Positions 10,600 to 23,079 of a stretch of 64,000 nt of DNA are shown here, piece by piece. A program made the position numbers and the translations under genes. Source of the stretch: Voacanga thouarsii (taxonomy: Eukaryota; Streptophyta; Magnoliopsida; Gentianales; Apocynaceae). The stretch lies in contig JANUWF010001217.1 in the NCBI GenBank assembly GCA_026120185.1, positions 434,001 through 498,000 on the forward strand, in the 5' to 3' direction. The notes under the pieces are model-generated. The model saw only the letters and a program-made list of their open reading frames with translations. It ran no database searches and had not been told where the DNA came from. Each line of letters begins with the position of its first letter. Positions within the stretch are counted from its first letter, which is position 1.

Positions 10600-13500
10600 A
10601 TTACTCTCCCTAATGAGATGATTCCTTTAAATTTTTGAATCGGTGCATACTGATTTTATATCTCAACTTTTCAAATGTTGTAGTCGATAAAGTCTTCGTG
10701 AAAATATCTGTCAGGTTGTCATATGACCGAATTTATAGCACATCAATTTCACCTTTCTTCTGGAGTTCATGAGTAAAGAAGAATTTTGGTGAAATATGTT
10801 TTGTCCAATCTCCTTTAATATTTCCTCCTCGTTATTGAGCTATACAAGCTGCATTGTCTTCATAAAGAGGAGTTGGAATCTCTCTTATAAATGATAATCC
10901 ACAATTTTCTCGGATATAATGAATCACTAATCTTAACCATACACGTTATCGGCTTACTTCATGAATAACTATAATTTTAGCACGATTTGAAGAAGTAGTT
11001 GCTATTGATAATTTTGTAAAACGTCATGATATAACAGTATTTTCACATGTAAATAGATAATCCGTTTAAGAACGTGCTTTAAATGAATCAGATAAATAAC
11101 CAATATCTGCATAATCTATCAATATGGGGCTGGTTTTATTTGAATAAAAAATTCAAGATCAATTATACCTTAGCGATATCGAATAACTTGTTTAATTCCA
11201 TTCCAATGTCATTGTGTTGGTGAAGAACTAAATCTTGCTAATAAATTGACAACAAATGTAATATCAGGTCGTGTATTATTAGCAAGATACATCAATGCAC
11301 CAATTGCACTGAGATATGATACTTTAGGACCAAGGAATTCTTCATCATCTTTTTAAAGTTAGAGAGGATCTTTAATCGCATTTAATGATCGGACGATCAT
11401 TGGAATACTCAATGGATATGCTTTGTCCATGTAAAATCTTTTTAGAACTTTTGCTGTATATGTTGATTGATGAATAAATGTTCCACTTTTCAGATGTTCA
11501 ATTTGTAAACCAAAACAAAATTTAGTTTTACCAAAATCTTTAATTTCGAATTCTCTTTTTAAATAATTAATTGTTTCTTGGAGCTCTTCTGGACTTCTAA
11601 TAAGATTAATATCATCAACATATATAGCTAATATCATAAATTTAGAATCAGATTTCTTAATAAAAATATATGGACATACCTGATCATTTTTAAATCCCAC
11701 TTTGAATAAATTTTCACTAAGACGATTGAACCACATGCGCCCAAATTGCTTCAGGTTATATAATGATTTCTACAACTTGATGGAGTAATTTTCACAAGAA
11801 TAATGTTTATATACTTTGGGCATGCGAAATCTTTCGGGGATTTTTATGTAAACATCATTTTCTAAGTTTCTATACAAGTAAGTCATGACAACATCTAATA
11901 GGCACATATCTATCTTTTCATGTACTGTAAAACTGATAAGATATCGGAGTGTAATAGTATCAACAACAAGAGAATAAGTTTTATCATAATTAATACATGG
12001 TCTCTGTGAAAAATTTTGGGTTACTAACTGTGCTTTATATCGTACGATTTCATTATTTTCATTTCGTGTTCACACAAATATCTATTTGTAACCTACAGGT
12101 TTTATACCTTCCGGTGTTCGGATTGTAGATTTGAAGACTTCACGTTTTGTAAGTGAATTTAAATTTGATTGAATCGTATCTTTCCATTGTAGCCAATCTT
12201 TTCTATACCGACATTCATCAACTGATTTTGGTTCAGGATCATCATTATCCTGTGTAACATCAAGAGATATATTGCATATAAATATATTATCAATAACTAT
12301 TTTTATCCGATTCCAACTTCTACCGAAAGTGGTATAATTGACGAAAATTTCAATATTACTTTCATCAACTTCTGGTTCTTTATCATCAATTCTCTCTTGA
12401 TTTTTATTATTCTTTTCTTCAATATGATCATCTAAATCATTTAAATCCTATTTTCTTTCGAGGATTCTTATCTTTAGAACCAAGAGGTTGGCCACACTTC
12501 TGGTGTGCTTTTGATTCAACAGCTATATGTATAATTTTTTGTTCTGCTAGGACTTCAATTTGAATAGGAGCATTTATAGTTGGAATATACGATTTTGTTA
12601 CTCTTCTGGAGTCAACAAAAGCGTCTGGCATTTGATTTGTAATGTTTTGCAAATGAATTATCTTTTGAACTTCAAATTCACACGTGCTTGTGTGCAGATC
12701 AGGATAATTTAAGGATGTTGTCTAAGCAAAATCTTTCTTATGTTGTTTATATTTTTCCTCTAATTTAGGAAATAATAATTCATCAAAATGACAATCAGCA
12801 AATCTTGTTGTGAATACATCTCCTGTCAGAGGTTCAACATACCTGATAATAGAGGGAGAATCATATCCAACGTATATCCCATTTCTTTATTGAGGACCTA
12901 TCTTTATACGTTGGTTTGGTGCAATTGGAACATATACAGCATGCCCGAAAATTTTTAAATGAGTAATATTCGGTTTTGAACTAAAAGCTAATTGCAAATG
13001 AGAGAATTTATGATAACTAGTTGGCCTTATACGTATAAGTACTACAGCATATAAAATAGCATGTCCCCATGCAGATGTTGGGAGATTTGTTTTCATTAAT
13101 AATAGTCTAATAATTAATTGTAATCTTTTAATAAAAGATTCAACAAGACCATTTTGTGTAAGAATATAAGTTACAGGATGTTCAATATTAATCCTAATTG
13201 ACATGCAATATGCATTAAAAGCATGTAATGAAAATTCACCAGCATTATCCAAACAAATATTTTTAATTTGATGGTTAGGAAATTGTACTCGTAATTTAAT
13301 TATTTAAGCAAGTAATCTCGCAAACGTCAGGTTACGAGTAGATAATAAACATATATGTAACCATTAGGATGATACATCGATTAAGACTATAAAATATATG
13401 AACGGTCCACATGGTAGATGAATAGGTCCACAAATATCTCCGTAAATCCGTTCAAGAAATGTAAGACTTTCAACTCATACTTTTATTGGTGATGGTTTAA

Positions 13501-15220
13501 TAATTAATTTTCTTAGGGAACATGCAGCACATGAAAATTTTTCTGGTGTCAATATCTTTTTATTTTTTAATGGATGACCATGTGTATTCTCAATTATTTT
13601 TCTCATTATGGTAAATCCCGAATGACCCAACCGATTATGCCAAATGCTAAAAGTAGTAGGATTAATAAACTTTTGGTTTACTAGATGATGAATTTCAATT
13701 GTACATATTTTTGTAAAATAAAGGCTAGTAGAAAAATACGATAGTTTTTCTAATATAGATTTCTTACCTAAATTAATGTGAGTAATATAAAGATGTTCAA
13801 TACCATTTTCCTCATTTGTTTCAACATGATACCTATTTCTATGGATATCTTTAAAACTCAATAAATTTCTTTTGAATTTTGAGAAAAATAGTGCTTTATC
13901 AATATTAATTGTTATTTCTTCAGACAACAATATATTTGTTCTTCTGAAGCCTTCAATCACATTTGTACTACCACTTATAGTATAAATATTTATTTATCCC
14001 ATTTTGATATAAGAAAAATATTTTTTATTTTTGAGTATAGTGTGTGTAGTTTCACTATCAATAATATATATATCATCATTAATAACAACCACCTGAACAA
14101 AAATATATATATACAAATGTAAATATTATTAGAATATAATAAAAATTCAAAAATATCAGGGTGAGGTATTAGTTTTTCTGGACACTACCATTACCAATTA
14201 AATAGTCTATCCTACCGTTTGGGCGTTCAAAGAAATCAAATACATCCATATAGGTAATATTGATATTAAAATCTTCTGGATCAATATCATTGTCATCAGT
14301 ATCATTCACTGGATGTTGAGAAAAATTTACTTCAACATTTTTATTTTTCTTTTTCAGTGAAACTTGATATAATTCCACTAAATGCTTGGTCGTACGACAG
14401 TTACGTGACCAATGAACTTTCATGCTACACCTATAACGCTTATCCTCATAATTTTCTTGCATTTCTTTTTCTTTTCCCTTGTTATCTTTTCTTTCCCACT
14501 TCAGGTGGTCAGTATTTCTCACAATTTGATTATTACTATGATAAGAAAAATATCGAGCGTGTCCACGACCATAACCACGACCACGACTACGACTATAGCT
14601 TCTGCTGGAGCCAACTGCATTCACTTCTGGGAGTGCTATTGAGCTAGTTGGTCTGGCTTCATGATCTCTCAGTAATAATTCATTATTTTTTTCTACAATG
14701 AGGAGGGTAGTAATTAAATCAGTAAATTTTGTATACTATTTTTCTCGATATTGTTGCTACAGGATAATATTCGAGGCATGAAATGTGAAGAATGTCTTCT
14801 CCAGTATACCTTTATCAGTAACTTTTTTTCTGTATAATTTTAATTGAGATGTAATTTTATACATGGCGGGACTATATTCATTCACGATTTTAAAATCTTG
14901 CAACCTTAGGTGCAACCATTCATACCGTGCAATTGGTAGTATGACCATCTTCAGGTGGTCAAATCTTTCTTTTAAATTTATCCACAGGACACATGGACAT
15001 TTTTTTGGTAAAAATATTCAATTTTCAAATTTTCATCAAGATGACGACGGATAAAAATTAAAGCTTTGGCCTTTTATTGTGCAGATACACTATTTTTTCA
15101 TGTAATAGTTTTACTAAGGCCTTCAATATTTAGATGCATTTCTGCATCGAGAACCCATGATATATAATTTTTTTCAGAAATATCAAATGTTACAAATTCG
15201 AGTTTAGTAAGGTTAGCCAT
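10600..15220 (-). pseudogene. copia gag-pol pseudogene, minus strand
   Basis: The reading starts at an ATG at 15,218-15,220 with the gag N-terminus MANLTKLEFVTFDIS and ends near 10,600. A gag zinc-knuckle remnant lies about 14,440-14,500 with its first cysteine lost (RYRCSMKVHWSRNC). A GAG-preintegrase domain lies at 13,475-13,960, the integrase core at about 12,887-13,400 and retains the QNGLVES segment with the catalytic Glu. Reverse transcriptase spans about 11,359-11,900 with an intact YVDD at 11,611-11,622, and RNase H follows to about 10,620. Many stops and frameshifts split it into at least six frames. Motifs are directly visible. Roles follow from the Ty1/copia family. Confidence 0.93.
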
Positions 15221-15319
15221 AGGGATCAATAAATGTGTACCTTTAGTCTTCTGACTTTTGTAACGGTAGGGACTCGTGCTTTAGTCTTCTGGCTTTTGTA
15301 AAGACTCGTGCTAATAACG

Positions 15320-15614
15320 TGTTATAAAATTTTGACAGTGTCAGAATAAAATTTACACATAATAAATCTCTAACTATTATTTACACAAGAATTTTTTCAA
15401 ACTTCTCTCTTTATTTTCTCTTACAATTTTCTCTAACAATTCTCTCACAAAATGGTATATTTTTCAAGCTTGGAAAGAGCTCTATTTATAGAGCTCTTAT
15501 TAGTAGTATCTCCACTAACTCCACTAATATGTATTAGTGGTGTTAATGGTGGACATCCATATACATTTGTCCACTAATAGAATTAGTGGATTCTCCACTA
15601 ATGAATTCACAACA
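15320..15614 (-). repeat. 5' LTR of the minus-strand copia element
   Basis: Read on the minus strand it starts TGTTGTGAATTC and ends TTTTATAACA. It contains the TATA-like CTCTATAAATAGAGC palindrome (about 15,480) expected for the LTR promoter. The internal side continues with TTATTAGCACGAG, shared with the other copy. Confidence 0.92.
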
Positions 15615-15664
15615 ATATGTAATTAAAAATTAATAAAAATGAATTTTTAATTGCTTATTAATGT

Positions 15665-15666
<2 letters not shown>

Positions 15667-15697
<31 letters not shown>
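15667..15697. repeat. (AT)n microsatellite
   Basis: About 15 AT units just right of the copia LTR. Confidence 0.97.
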
Positions 15698-15698
<1 letters not shown>

Positions 15699-15699
15699 C

Positions 15700-16140
15700 T
15701 CTAAATGAGTAAGAGCCTTATCATTATCAATCTCTAGTCCTACCATGGTCACCCCAGGGAATGGGAAGTAAGATTAGCATAAATTAAGGAGGTTGTTGCT
15801 AAATAAGCTAGATTGTGGGAAGTCTTCTTACATACTTTAGAGGTATACAACATTTTTCAATCCTTTTTCTAGTTGGGAAGGATTTTCGCTTTCATAGTAA
15901 TCTCAATTTCTTTTTTTGTCTCTAAATGAGTAAGAGCCTCATCATTATCAATCTCTTAGGCATAGTCCTACCATGGTCACACCAGGGAAGGGGAAGTAAA
16001 GGGTGGTGGGAGTAGCAGAAATTAGGAGGTTGTTGCCAAGTAAGCCAAATTGTGGGCAGTCTTCTTACATATTCTAGAGGTATACAACATTTTTTCAATC
16101 CTTCTGCCAGTTGGGAAGGATTTTAGCCTTCATAGTAAGA
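15700..16140. repeat. About 221-bp tandem duplication
   Basis: CTAAATGAG at 15,701 recurs at 15,922, and the sequence between recurs with moderate divergence and small insertions, such as the CCTACCATGGTCAC segment and the GAGGTATACAACATT segment. Both units resemble non-coding 3' sequence next to the RNase H fragment on their right. Confidence 0.88.
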
Positions 16141-16513
16141 GTCATGCCTTTCCATTCCTCCATAATTGAGTGTCCATTTGTGGCATGGATAACATTTAAA
16201 TTATCCCTGCAAAAGTAACCTTTCAGAGCTTTAGGTCCTCTGCAATTTTGAGACTAGTACAGCAACCTTGGCTTCTGCTGCAAATGCATATGGTGTCTTG
16301 CATTCTGCATAGACTCCAAGCATGTATGATTTTTCCTACATGATTCTTTACCATAACAGCACAAGATTGTTGCTTCATCAGTGAAAGAAGAATTAAAATT
16401 TTCCTTGGGCTAGTCTGGAGAACCGACATGGAGGAAGCCACATGGAAGAGTTGGAATGGGGGGGGCGAGCTCCTGGATTCTCTCCCAATGCTAGCATCGC
16501 AGTAGTCCTTCAC
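16141..16513 (-). pseudogene. RNase H-like domain fragment (RVT_3 type), decayed
   Basis: On the minus strand the open part at 16,223-16,513 reads DYCDASIG near its start, then SCAVMVKNHVGKIIHAWSL and LKIAEDLKL. A continuing frame below 16,223 reads HATNGHSIMEEWKG. This order, an Asp-bearing first strand, a GKII-AWS block and a later Asn/Asp-Ala-Ile segment, matches the RNase H-like domains that plants carry in many LINE-derived and free-standing genes. Frameshifts separate the blocks, so it is not functional. It could derive from a LINE or from a retrocopy of a host gene. The family match is from memory of motifs, without a search. Confidence 0.6.
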
Positions 16514-17370
16514 CTAGCAATTGATTTCCCTAGACAAATCAATCCAGCTTCCTCATGAAATGACTTGGAACGAGACAAAATACGGATAAGGTAGGATCGA
16601 TAGATGCTATCATGCTAGAAGTCCAACGCGTTGGGCGTCTTGACCAGACGCACGAATAGCACGAGCAACACTGAACCAAAACGGACAATTAAGATAATTT
16701 TGATCGTGAACATTTGGGAGGTTTGTAAATTATTCTAAATGCTTCTAGAAGTACGGACAACGACGAATCATTACAGACCGTTGGTATAATTTTGACCAGT
16801 CAAATTCAAGAGACGTGTAAAATATTTTTAAAATTTCTAAATTACTCTAAAATACTCTTGTACATAATAAAAAAGCCTAGAATATAAAACTATCTAGACA
16901 ATCTAAAATCTTATAGACATATGTACTTTTTTATAGAGTTTTTAAAGACTAAGTATTCCGGTGAGTTGGAAGAATTCTTTAGAATACCCTAAGGCCTAAA
17001 GCTTTGCCTACAAATAAGGCAAACCCTCTCTAGAACATTCTAGGGTCTAAGGTTTTGCCTATATAAATATGATAAGCCTTTTCATTTATAATCAACCAAG
17101 TTAAGAATATAAATAGATCACAAAGTTTTGTATTGGGGTCAAGTAGTACTCTCTCTGTTAGATTTGTTCTATTATTGTGTTCTATTATTACAGATTCATT
17201 CTATTATTGCATCCTATTCAAGAGGAAGTGATCAGATTAAGCCGCATGGTGATACATTTGAAAAAGAAAGTCCTATTTGCTCTTTGGGTGGGTCTTTCAT
17301 ACTCAAATCCATACAGGGAAAGGACAATTATATTCAGCAAAATCTAGTGGATGGATTATAGGTTTCCAAC
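16514..17370. other. Unassigned, possibly LTR-like segment
   Basis: A TATA-like CTATATAAATATG near 17,060 follows GC-richer, partly repeated text (two related TTTGCCTA units near 16,995 and 17,053). This resembles an LTR promoter region. The 77-codon frame at 17,128-17,361 has no recognisable domain. I could not find a partner LTR or a protein domain. Confidence 0.3.
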
Positions 17371-17635
17371 ACTAAACTTTCATTTAACCACTTAACCACC
17401 ACACATTAGTCATTAATAACCAATCTATAACACTTACTTGGGTACAAAATAACCAAACCAACTCGTAACACTTGTTTTCCTAGTCTAATGTTATTTCTCT
17501 ATTTCGATATTAAATCCATCTAACCCATATTAAAGTCACTTAACCAAACCAACCCATATTAAAGCCACCTAACCAAACCAACTGTAACACTTGTTTTCCT
17601 ACTCTAATGTTATTTCTTATTTTTCATATTAAAGC
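17371..17635. repeat. Degenerate tandem repeat, left half
   Basis: Units containing TAACACTTGTTTTCCTA, then TCTAATGTTATTTCT, then CATATTAAAGCCA recur imperfectly here and again right of the second copia element. The copia element landed inside this array. Confidence 0.75.
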
Positions 17636-17640
17636 CATTT

Positions 17641-17945
17641 TGTTGTGAAATTAGTGGAAGCTCCACTAATTCCATTAGTGGATATAGATGTCCACCATTA
17701 ACATTACTAATACATATTAGTGGAGACACCACTAATACATTAGTGAAAATAGATGATTAATTCCACTAAGCAAGCTCTATAAATAGAGCTCTTCCCATTA
17801 AAAAAGATACCATTTTGTGAGAGAATTGTTGAAGAAAATTGTGAGAGAAAAGAGAGAGAGAAGTGTGAAGAAATTATTGTGCAAAGAATAGTCAGAGATT
17901 TATTGTATGTAGATTGTATTATAACACTGCCATAATTTTATAACA
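17641..17945 (+). repeat. 5' LTR of the plus-strand copia element
   Basis: It begins TGTTGTGAAATTAG and ends ATTTTATAACA. The promoter-like CTCTATAAATAGAGC lies near 17,778-17,792. Confidence 0.95.
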
Positions 17946-18047
17946 CATTATTAGCACGAGTCTCTGTCATTACAAAAGCCAGAAGACTAAAGCACGAATC
18001 TCTGCCGTTACAAAAGTCGGAAAACAGGTACGCATTTATTGATTCCT

Positions 18048-21000
18048 ATGACCAACCTTACTAAATTCGAATTTATAGAATTTGATATTTCTAGAACGAA
18101 TTATATGTCATGGATTCTCGATATAGAAATGCATCTAAATGCTAAAGGCCTTAGTGAAACTATTAAAGAAAAAAAATAGTGCATCTGCACAACAAAAGGC
18201 CAAAGCTTTGATTTTTATCCGTCGTCATTTTGACGAAAATTTGAAAATGAAATATCTTACAAAAAAAAATCCATATGTCCTGTGGGTAAATTTAAAAGAA
18301 AGATTTGACCACTTAAAGATGGTTGTACTACCAACTGTATGGTATGAATGGTTGCACTTGAAGTTGTAAGATTTTAAAATCGTGAATGAACATAGTTCCG
18401 CCATGTATAAAATTACATCTCAATTAAAATTATGCGGAAAAAAATTACTGATGAAGATATGCTGGAGAAGACATTCTCCACCTTTCATACCTCGAATATT
18501 GTCTTGCAACAACAATATCGAGAAAAATGGTATACAAAATTTACTAATTTAATTACTATCCTCCTCATTGCAAAAAAAATAATAAGTTATTATTGAGAAA
18601 TCATGAAGTCAGACCAACTAGTTCAACAACACTCCCAAAAGTGAATATTGTTGGCTCCAACAAAAGCCATAGTCGTAATCGTAATCGTGGTTGTGGCCGT
18701 GGTTATGATAGTAGACATGCTCCATATTTTCCTTATCACAGTAATAATTATGCTGTGAGAAATACTGACCACTAGAGATGGGAAAGAAAAGATAATAAGG
18801 GAAAAGGAAAAAAAATGCAAGAAAACTATGAGGATAAATGTTGTCATTGGTCACGTAACTGTCGTATGGTCAAGCATTTAGTGGAATTATATCAAGATTC
18901 ATTGAAAAAGAAAAATAAAAATGTTGAAGCAAATTTTTCTCAACATACAGTGAATGATGCTGACGACGATAATATTGATCCAAAAGATTTTAAAATCAAT
19001 ATTACTCACTGATTTTTTCGAACACTCAGATAGTATGATAGACCATTTAATTAGTGACGACAGTATCCAGAAGAACTAATACCTCACTCTAATATTTTTT
19101 AATTTGTATTATATTCTAATAATATTTATGTTTATATATGTATTTTTTTGTTCAGACGGCTATTGTTCATGATGATGTATGTATTATTGATAGTGGAACT
19201 ACACACACCATATTAAAAAATGAGAAATATTTTTCTTATATCAAAATAAGATAAATAAATATTTATACTATAAACGGTAGTATAAATTTGATTGAAGGCT
19301 TCGGAAGAGCTAATATATTGTTGCTTGAAGAAATAACAATTAATATTGATAAGGCATTATTTTCTTCAAAATTCAAGAAAAAAATTATTGAGTTTTAAAG
19401 ATATTCGCAAAAATGGATATCATGTTGAAACAAATGAGGAAAATGGTACTAAATATTTTTATGTTACTCAAATTAATTTAGGTAAGAAAGTTGTATTAGA
19501 AAAACTACTGTCTTTTTCTACTAGCCTATATTTTACAAAAATATGTATAATGGAAATTCATCATCTAGTAAATCAGAAATTTATTGATCCTATTACTTTT
19601 AGTATTTGGCATAACCAATTGGGTCATTCGGGATCTACCATGATGAAAAAAATAATTAAGAATACACATGATCATCCATTAAAAAATAAAAAGATATTGA
19701 CATCAGAAAAATTCTCATGTGTTGCATGTTCCTTAGAAAAATTAATTATTAGACCATCATCAGTAAAAGTAGAAGCTGAAAGTCCTACATTTCTTGAACG
19801 GATTCATTAAGACATTTGTGGACCTATTTATCCACCATGTAGACCGTTCAGATATTTTATTGTCTTAATTAATGCATCATCCTGATGGTCACATATGTGT
19901 TTATTATCTACTCATAACCTAATGTTTGCGAGATTACTTACTCAAATAATTAAATTACGAGCACAATTTTCTGACTATCAAATTAAAAATATCCATTTGA
20001 ATAATGTTGGTGAATTTTCATCACATGTTTTTGATGCATATTGCATGTCAATTGAGATTAATATTGAACATTTTGTAGCTCATGTTCATACACAAAATGG
20101 TCTTACTAAATTTTTTATTAAAAGATTACAATTAATTACTAAACTATTATTAATGAAAATAAATCTCCCAACATTTGCCTGGGGACATGGTATTTTGCAT
20201 GCTGCAGCACTTGTACGTATAAGGCCAATTAATTATCATAAATTCTCTCATTGCAATAAACTTTTGATTCAAAATCAAATATTGCTTATTCAAGAATTTT
20301 TGGGTGCGCTGTATATGTTCAATTGCACAAAACCAATGTACAAAATTGGGTCCTCAAAGACGAAATGAGATATACATTGGATATGATTCTCCTTCTATTA
20401 TCAAGTATGTTATCCTCTGATTGGAGATGTATTCACAGCAAGATTTGCTGATTGTCATTTTGATGAATCAGTATTCCCTAAGTTAGGAGGAGAACAGAAA
20501 TAGTATAAGAAATATCTTGCTTGAACAATATTATTAAATTATCTTGATCCGCGCACAAGCGCGTATGAACTTGAAGTTCAAAAGATAATTCATTTGTAAA
20601 GTATTACAAATCAAATGCCAGACGCTTTTGTTGACTCCAAAAGAGTAACAAAATTGCATATTCTAACTATAAATGCTCCTATTCGAATTGAAGTCCCAGC
20701 AGAACAAAAGATTATCCCTATAATTGTTGAGTTAAAAGCACACCAGAAGCATGGTCGATCTCTTGGTTCTAAAGATAAAAATTTTTGAAAGAAAAGAGGA
20801 TTAAATGATCCAAATGATCATATTGAAGAAAAAAATGATAATAATCAAGAGAGAACTAATGACAAAATAAAAGAACCAGAAGTTGATGAAAGTAACATTA
20901 AAATTTTTATCAATTATACCACTTCCGATAGAAGTTGGAATCGGATAAAAACAGTTATTAATAATATGTTTGTATACAATATATCTCTTGATGTTACATA

Positions 21001-22649
21001 GGATAATGATGATTCTGAACCAATATCAGTTGATGAATGTCGACATAGAAAAGATTGGTTATAATGGAAAGATGCGATTTAATCGAATTTAAATTCACTT
21101 ACACGTGAAGTTTTTGAACCTACAGTCCGAACACCAGAAGGTGTAAAACCTGTTGGTTACAAATAGATATTTGTGCGAAAGCGCAATAAAAATAATGAAA
21201 TCGTACGATATAATGCACGGTTAGTAGCCAAGGTTTTTCACAAAGACTAAGTATTGATTATGATGAAACTTATTCTCCTATTGTTGATGTTATTACACTC
21301 CGATATCTTATCAGTTTGGCAGTACATGAAAAGATAGATATACACCTATTAGATGTTGTCACTGCTTACTTGTATAGAAATTTAGAAAATGATGTTTACA
21401 TGAAAATCCCCGAAGGATTTTGCAGGTCTGAAGCATATAAACATTATCCTCGTGAAAATTACTCCATCAAGTTGCAGAAATCATTATATGTCCTGAAGCA
21501 ATCTGAGCGCATGTGGTTCAATCGACTTAGTGAATATTTATTGAAAGCGGGATTTACAAATGACCAGGTATGTCCATGTGTTTTTTTATTAAGAATATTG
21601 ATTCTAAATTTGTGATATTAGTTATATATATTAATGATATTAATCTTATTGGGATTCCAGAAGAGTTCCAAGAAACAATTAATTATTTAAAAAGAAAATT
21701 TGAAATCAAGAATTTTGGAAAAATTAAATTTTTCCTTAATTTACAAATTGAACATTTAAAAAGTGGAACATTTATTCATCAATCAATATATACAACAAAA
21801 GTTCTAAAAAGATTTTACATGGACAAAGTACATCTATTGAATATTCCAATGACCATCCGGTCATTAAATGTGAATAAAAATAATTTCTAACCTCAAGAAG
21901 ATAATGAAGAACTCCTTAATCCTAAAGTATCATATTTCAGTGCAATTGGTGCATTAATGTATCTTGCTAATAATACACGACTTGTATTGCATTTGCTGTC
22001 AATTTATTAGCAAAATTTAGTTCTTCACCAACACGACGACATTGAAATGGAATTAAACAAGTCATTCGATATCTCCAAGATACAATTGATCTCGAATGAT
22101 TTTATTCAAATAAAACCAGCCCAACATTGATAGGTTATGCAGATGTGGTTATTTATCTGATTCACATAAAATACGTTCTCAAACGGACTATCTATATATA
22201 TGTAAAAATATTGTTATATCATGACGTTTTACAAAACAATTTATAACAGTTACTTTTTCAAATCATACTAAAATTATAGTCATTCATGAAGTAAGTCGAG
22301 AATGTTTATGGTTAAGATCAGTGATTCATTATATCCGAGAAAGTTGTGGATTATCATCTATAAGAGATATTCTAACTCCTCTTTATGAAGACAATGCAAT
22401 TTGCATAACTCAATTATGAAGAAGATATATTAAATGAGATCGGACAAAACATATTTCACCAAAATTCTTCATTACTGATGAACTCCATAAGAAATGTGAA
22501 ATTAATGTGCTATAAATTCAGTTATGTGACAACCTGACAGATATTTTTACAAAGACTTTATCAATTGCAACATTTGAAAAGTTGAGATATAAAATTAGTA
22601 TGTATCAATTCAAAGATTTAAATGAATCATCTCATCAGGGGGAGATATA
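18048..22649 (+). pseudogene. copia gag-pol pseudogene, plus strand
   Basis: Gag starts at the ATG at 18,048 (MTNLTKFEFIEFDIS) and includes a UBN2-type gag stretch (RRHFDENLKMKYL) near 18,220. Next come a truncated zinc knuckle (about 18,835), the protease DSGTT-type segment (about 19,190), GAG-preintegrase (19,346-19,810), integrase (19,895-20,370), reverse transcriptase (21,316-21,890) and RNase H (to about 22,560). Three catalytic features are lost. The knuckle lacks part of its cysteine pattern, the integrase Glu is Lys (20,108-20,110), and the RT YVDD reads YIND (21,627-21,638). Numerous stops confirm a dead copy. The domain order identifies Ty1/copia. Confidence 0.94.
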
Positions 22650-22766
22650 AGTAGACATATACAATAGTGTACTCTTTTTTCTTCACTACATTTTTTTCCA
22701 CTGGATTTTTATTTAGTAAGATTTTAATAAGGCATATTCTTTATGTAATAGTCATTCAAGGAGGAG

Positions 22767-23074
22767 TGTTGTGAAATTAGTAGAAACTCTACTAATGATA
22801 TGGATTTCCACCATTAACATCACTAATACATATTAATGGAGTTAATGGAGACACTATTAATACATTAGTGAAAATATATGATTAATTCCACTAAACTCAC
22901 TCTATAAATAGAGTCATTCCCAAACTTGAAAAAGATATTATTTTGTGAAAGAATTGTTGGAAAAAAATTATAAGAGAAAAGAAAGAGAAAAGTGTGAGGA
23001 AATTCTTGTACAAAAAATAATTAAAGATTTATTGTGTGTAGATTGTATTTTAACACTATTATAATTTTATAACA
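22767..23074 (+). repeat. 3' LTR of the plus-strand copia element
   Basis: It pairs with the 5' LTR across its length with scattered differences. The polypurine tract lies directly to its left and the CATTT target duplication directly to its right. Confidence 0.95.
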
Positions 23075-23079
23075 CATTT

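Larger units (their letters stand above)
9650..15614 (-). mobile_element. Ty1/copia retrotransposon, minus orientation, decayed
   Basis: LTRs at about 9,650-10,482 (3' LTR) and 15,320-15,614 (5' LTR) flank an internal region with gag, integrase, reverse transcriptase and RNase H in copia order. Each LTR begins TGTTGTGAATTC when read on the minus strand. A polypurine tract (complement of CTCCTCCTTG, 10,483-10,492) abuts the 3' LTR. The left LTR is about 833 bp because it holds a 422-bp MITE and a 101-bp duplication, and removing these returns it to about 308 bp. I could not confirm a target duplication: the right flank begins ATATG, while the left flank is ambiguous. Confidence 0.95.
17641..23074 (+). 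mobile_element. Ty1/copia retrotransposon, plus orientation, decayed, complete ends
   Basis: The LTRs are 17,641-17,945 (305 bp) and 22,767-23,074 (308 bp), both running TGTTGTGAAATTAG to TATAACA. A perfect 5-bp target duplication CATTT lies at 17,636-17,640 and 23,075-23,079. A polypurine tract CAAGGAGGAG sits at 22,757-22,766, directly before the 3' LTR. The site after the 5' LTR reads ATTATTAGCACGAG, not the usual initiator-tRNA-Met primer site. It is the same family as the element at 9,650-15,614, in opposite orientation. The LTRs differ at many positions, so the insertion is old. Confidence 0.97.
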
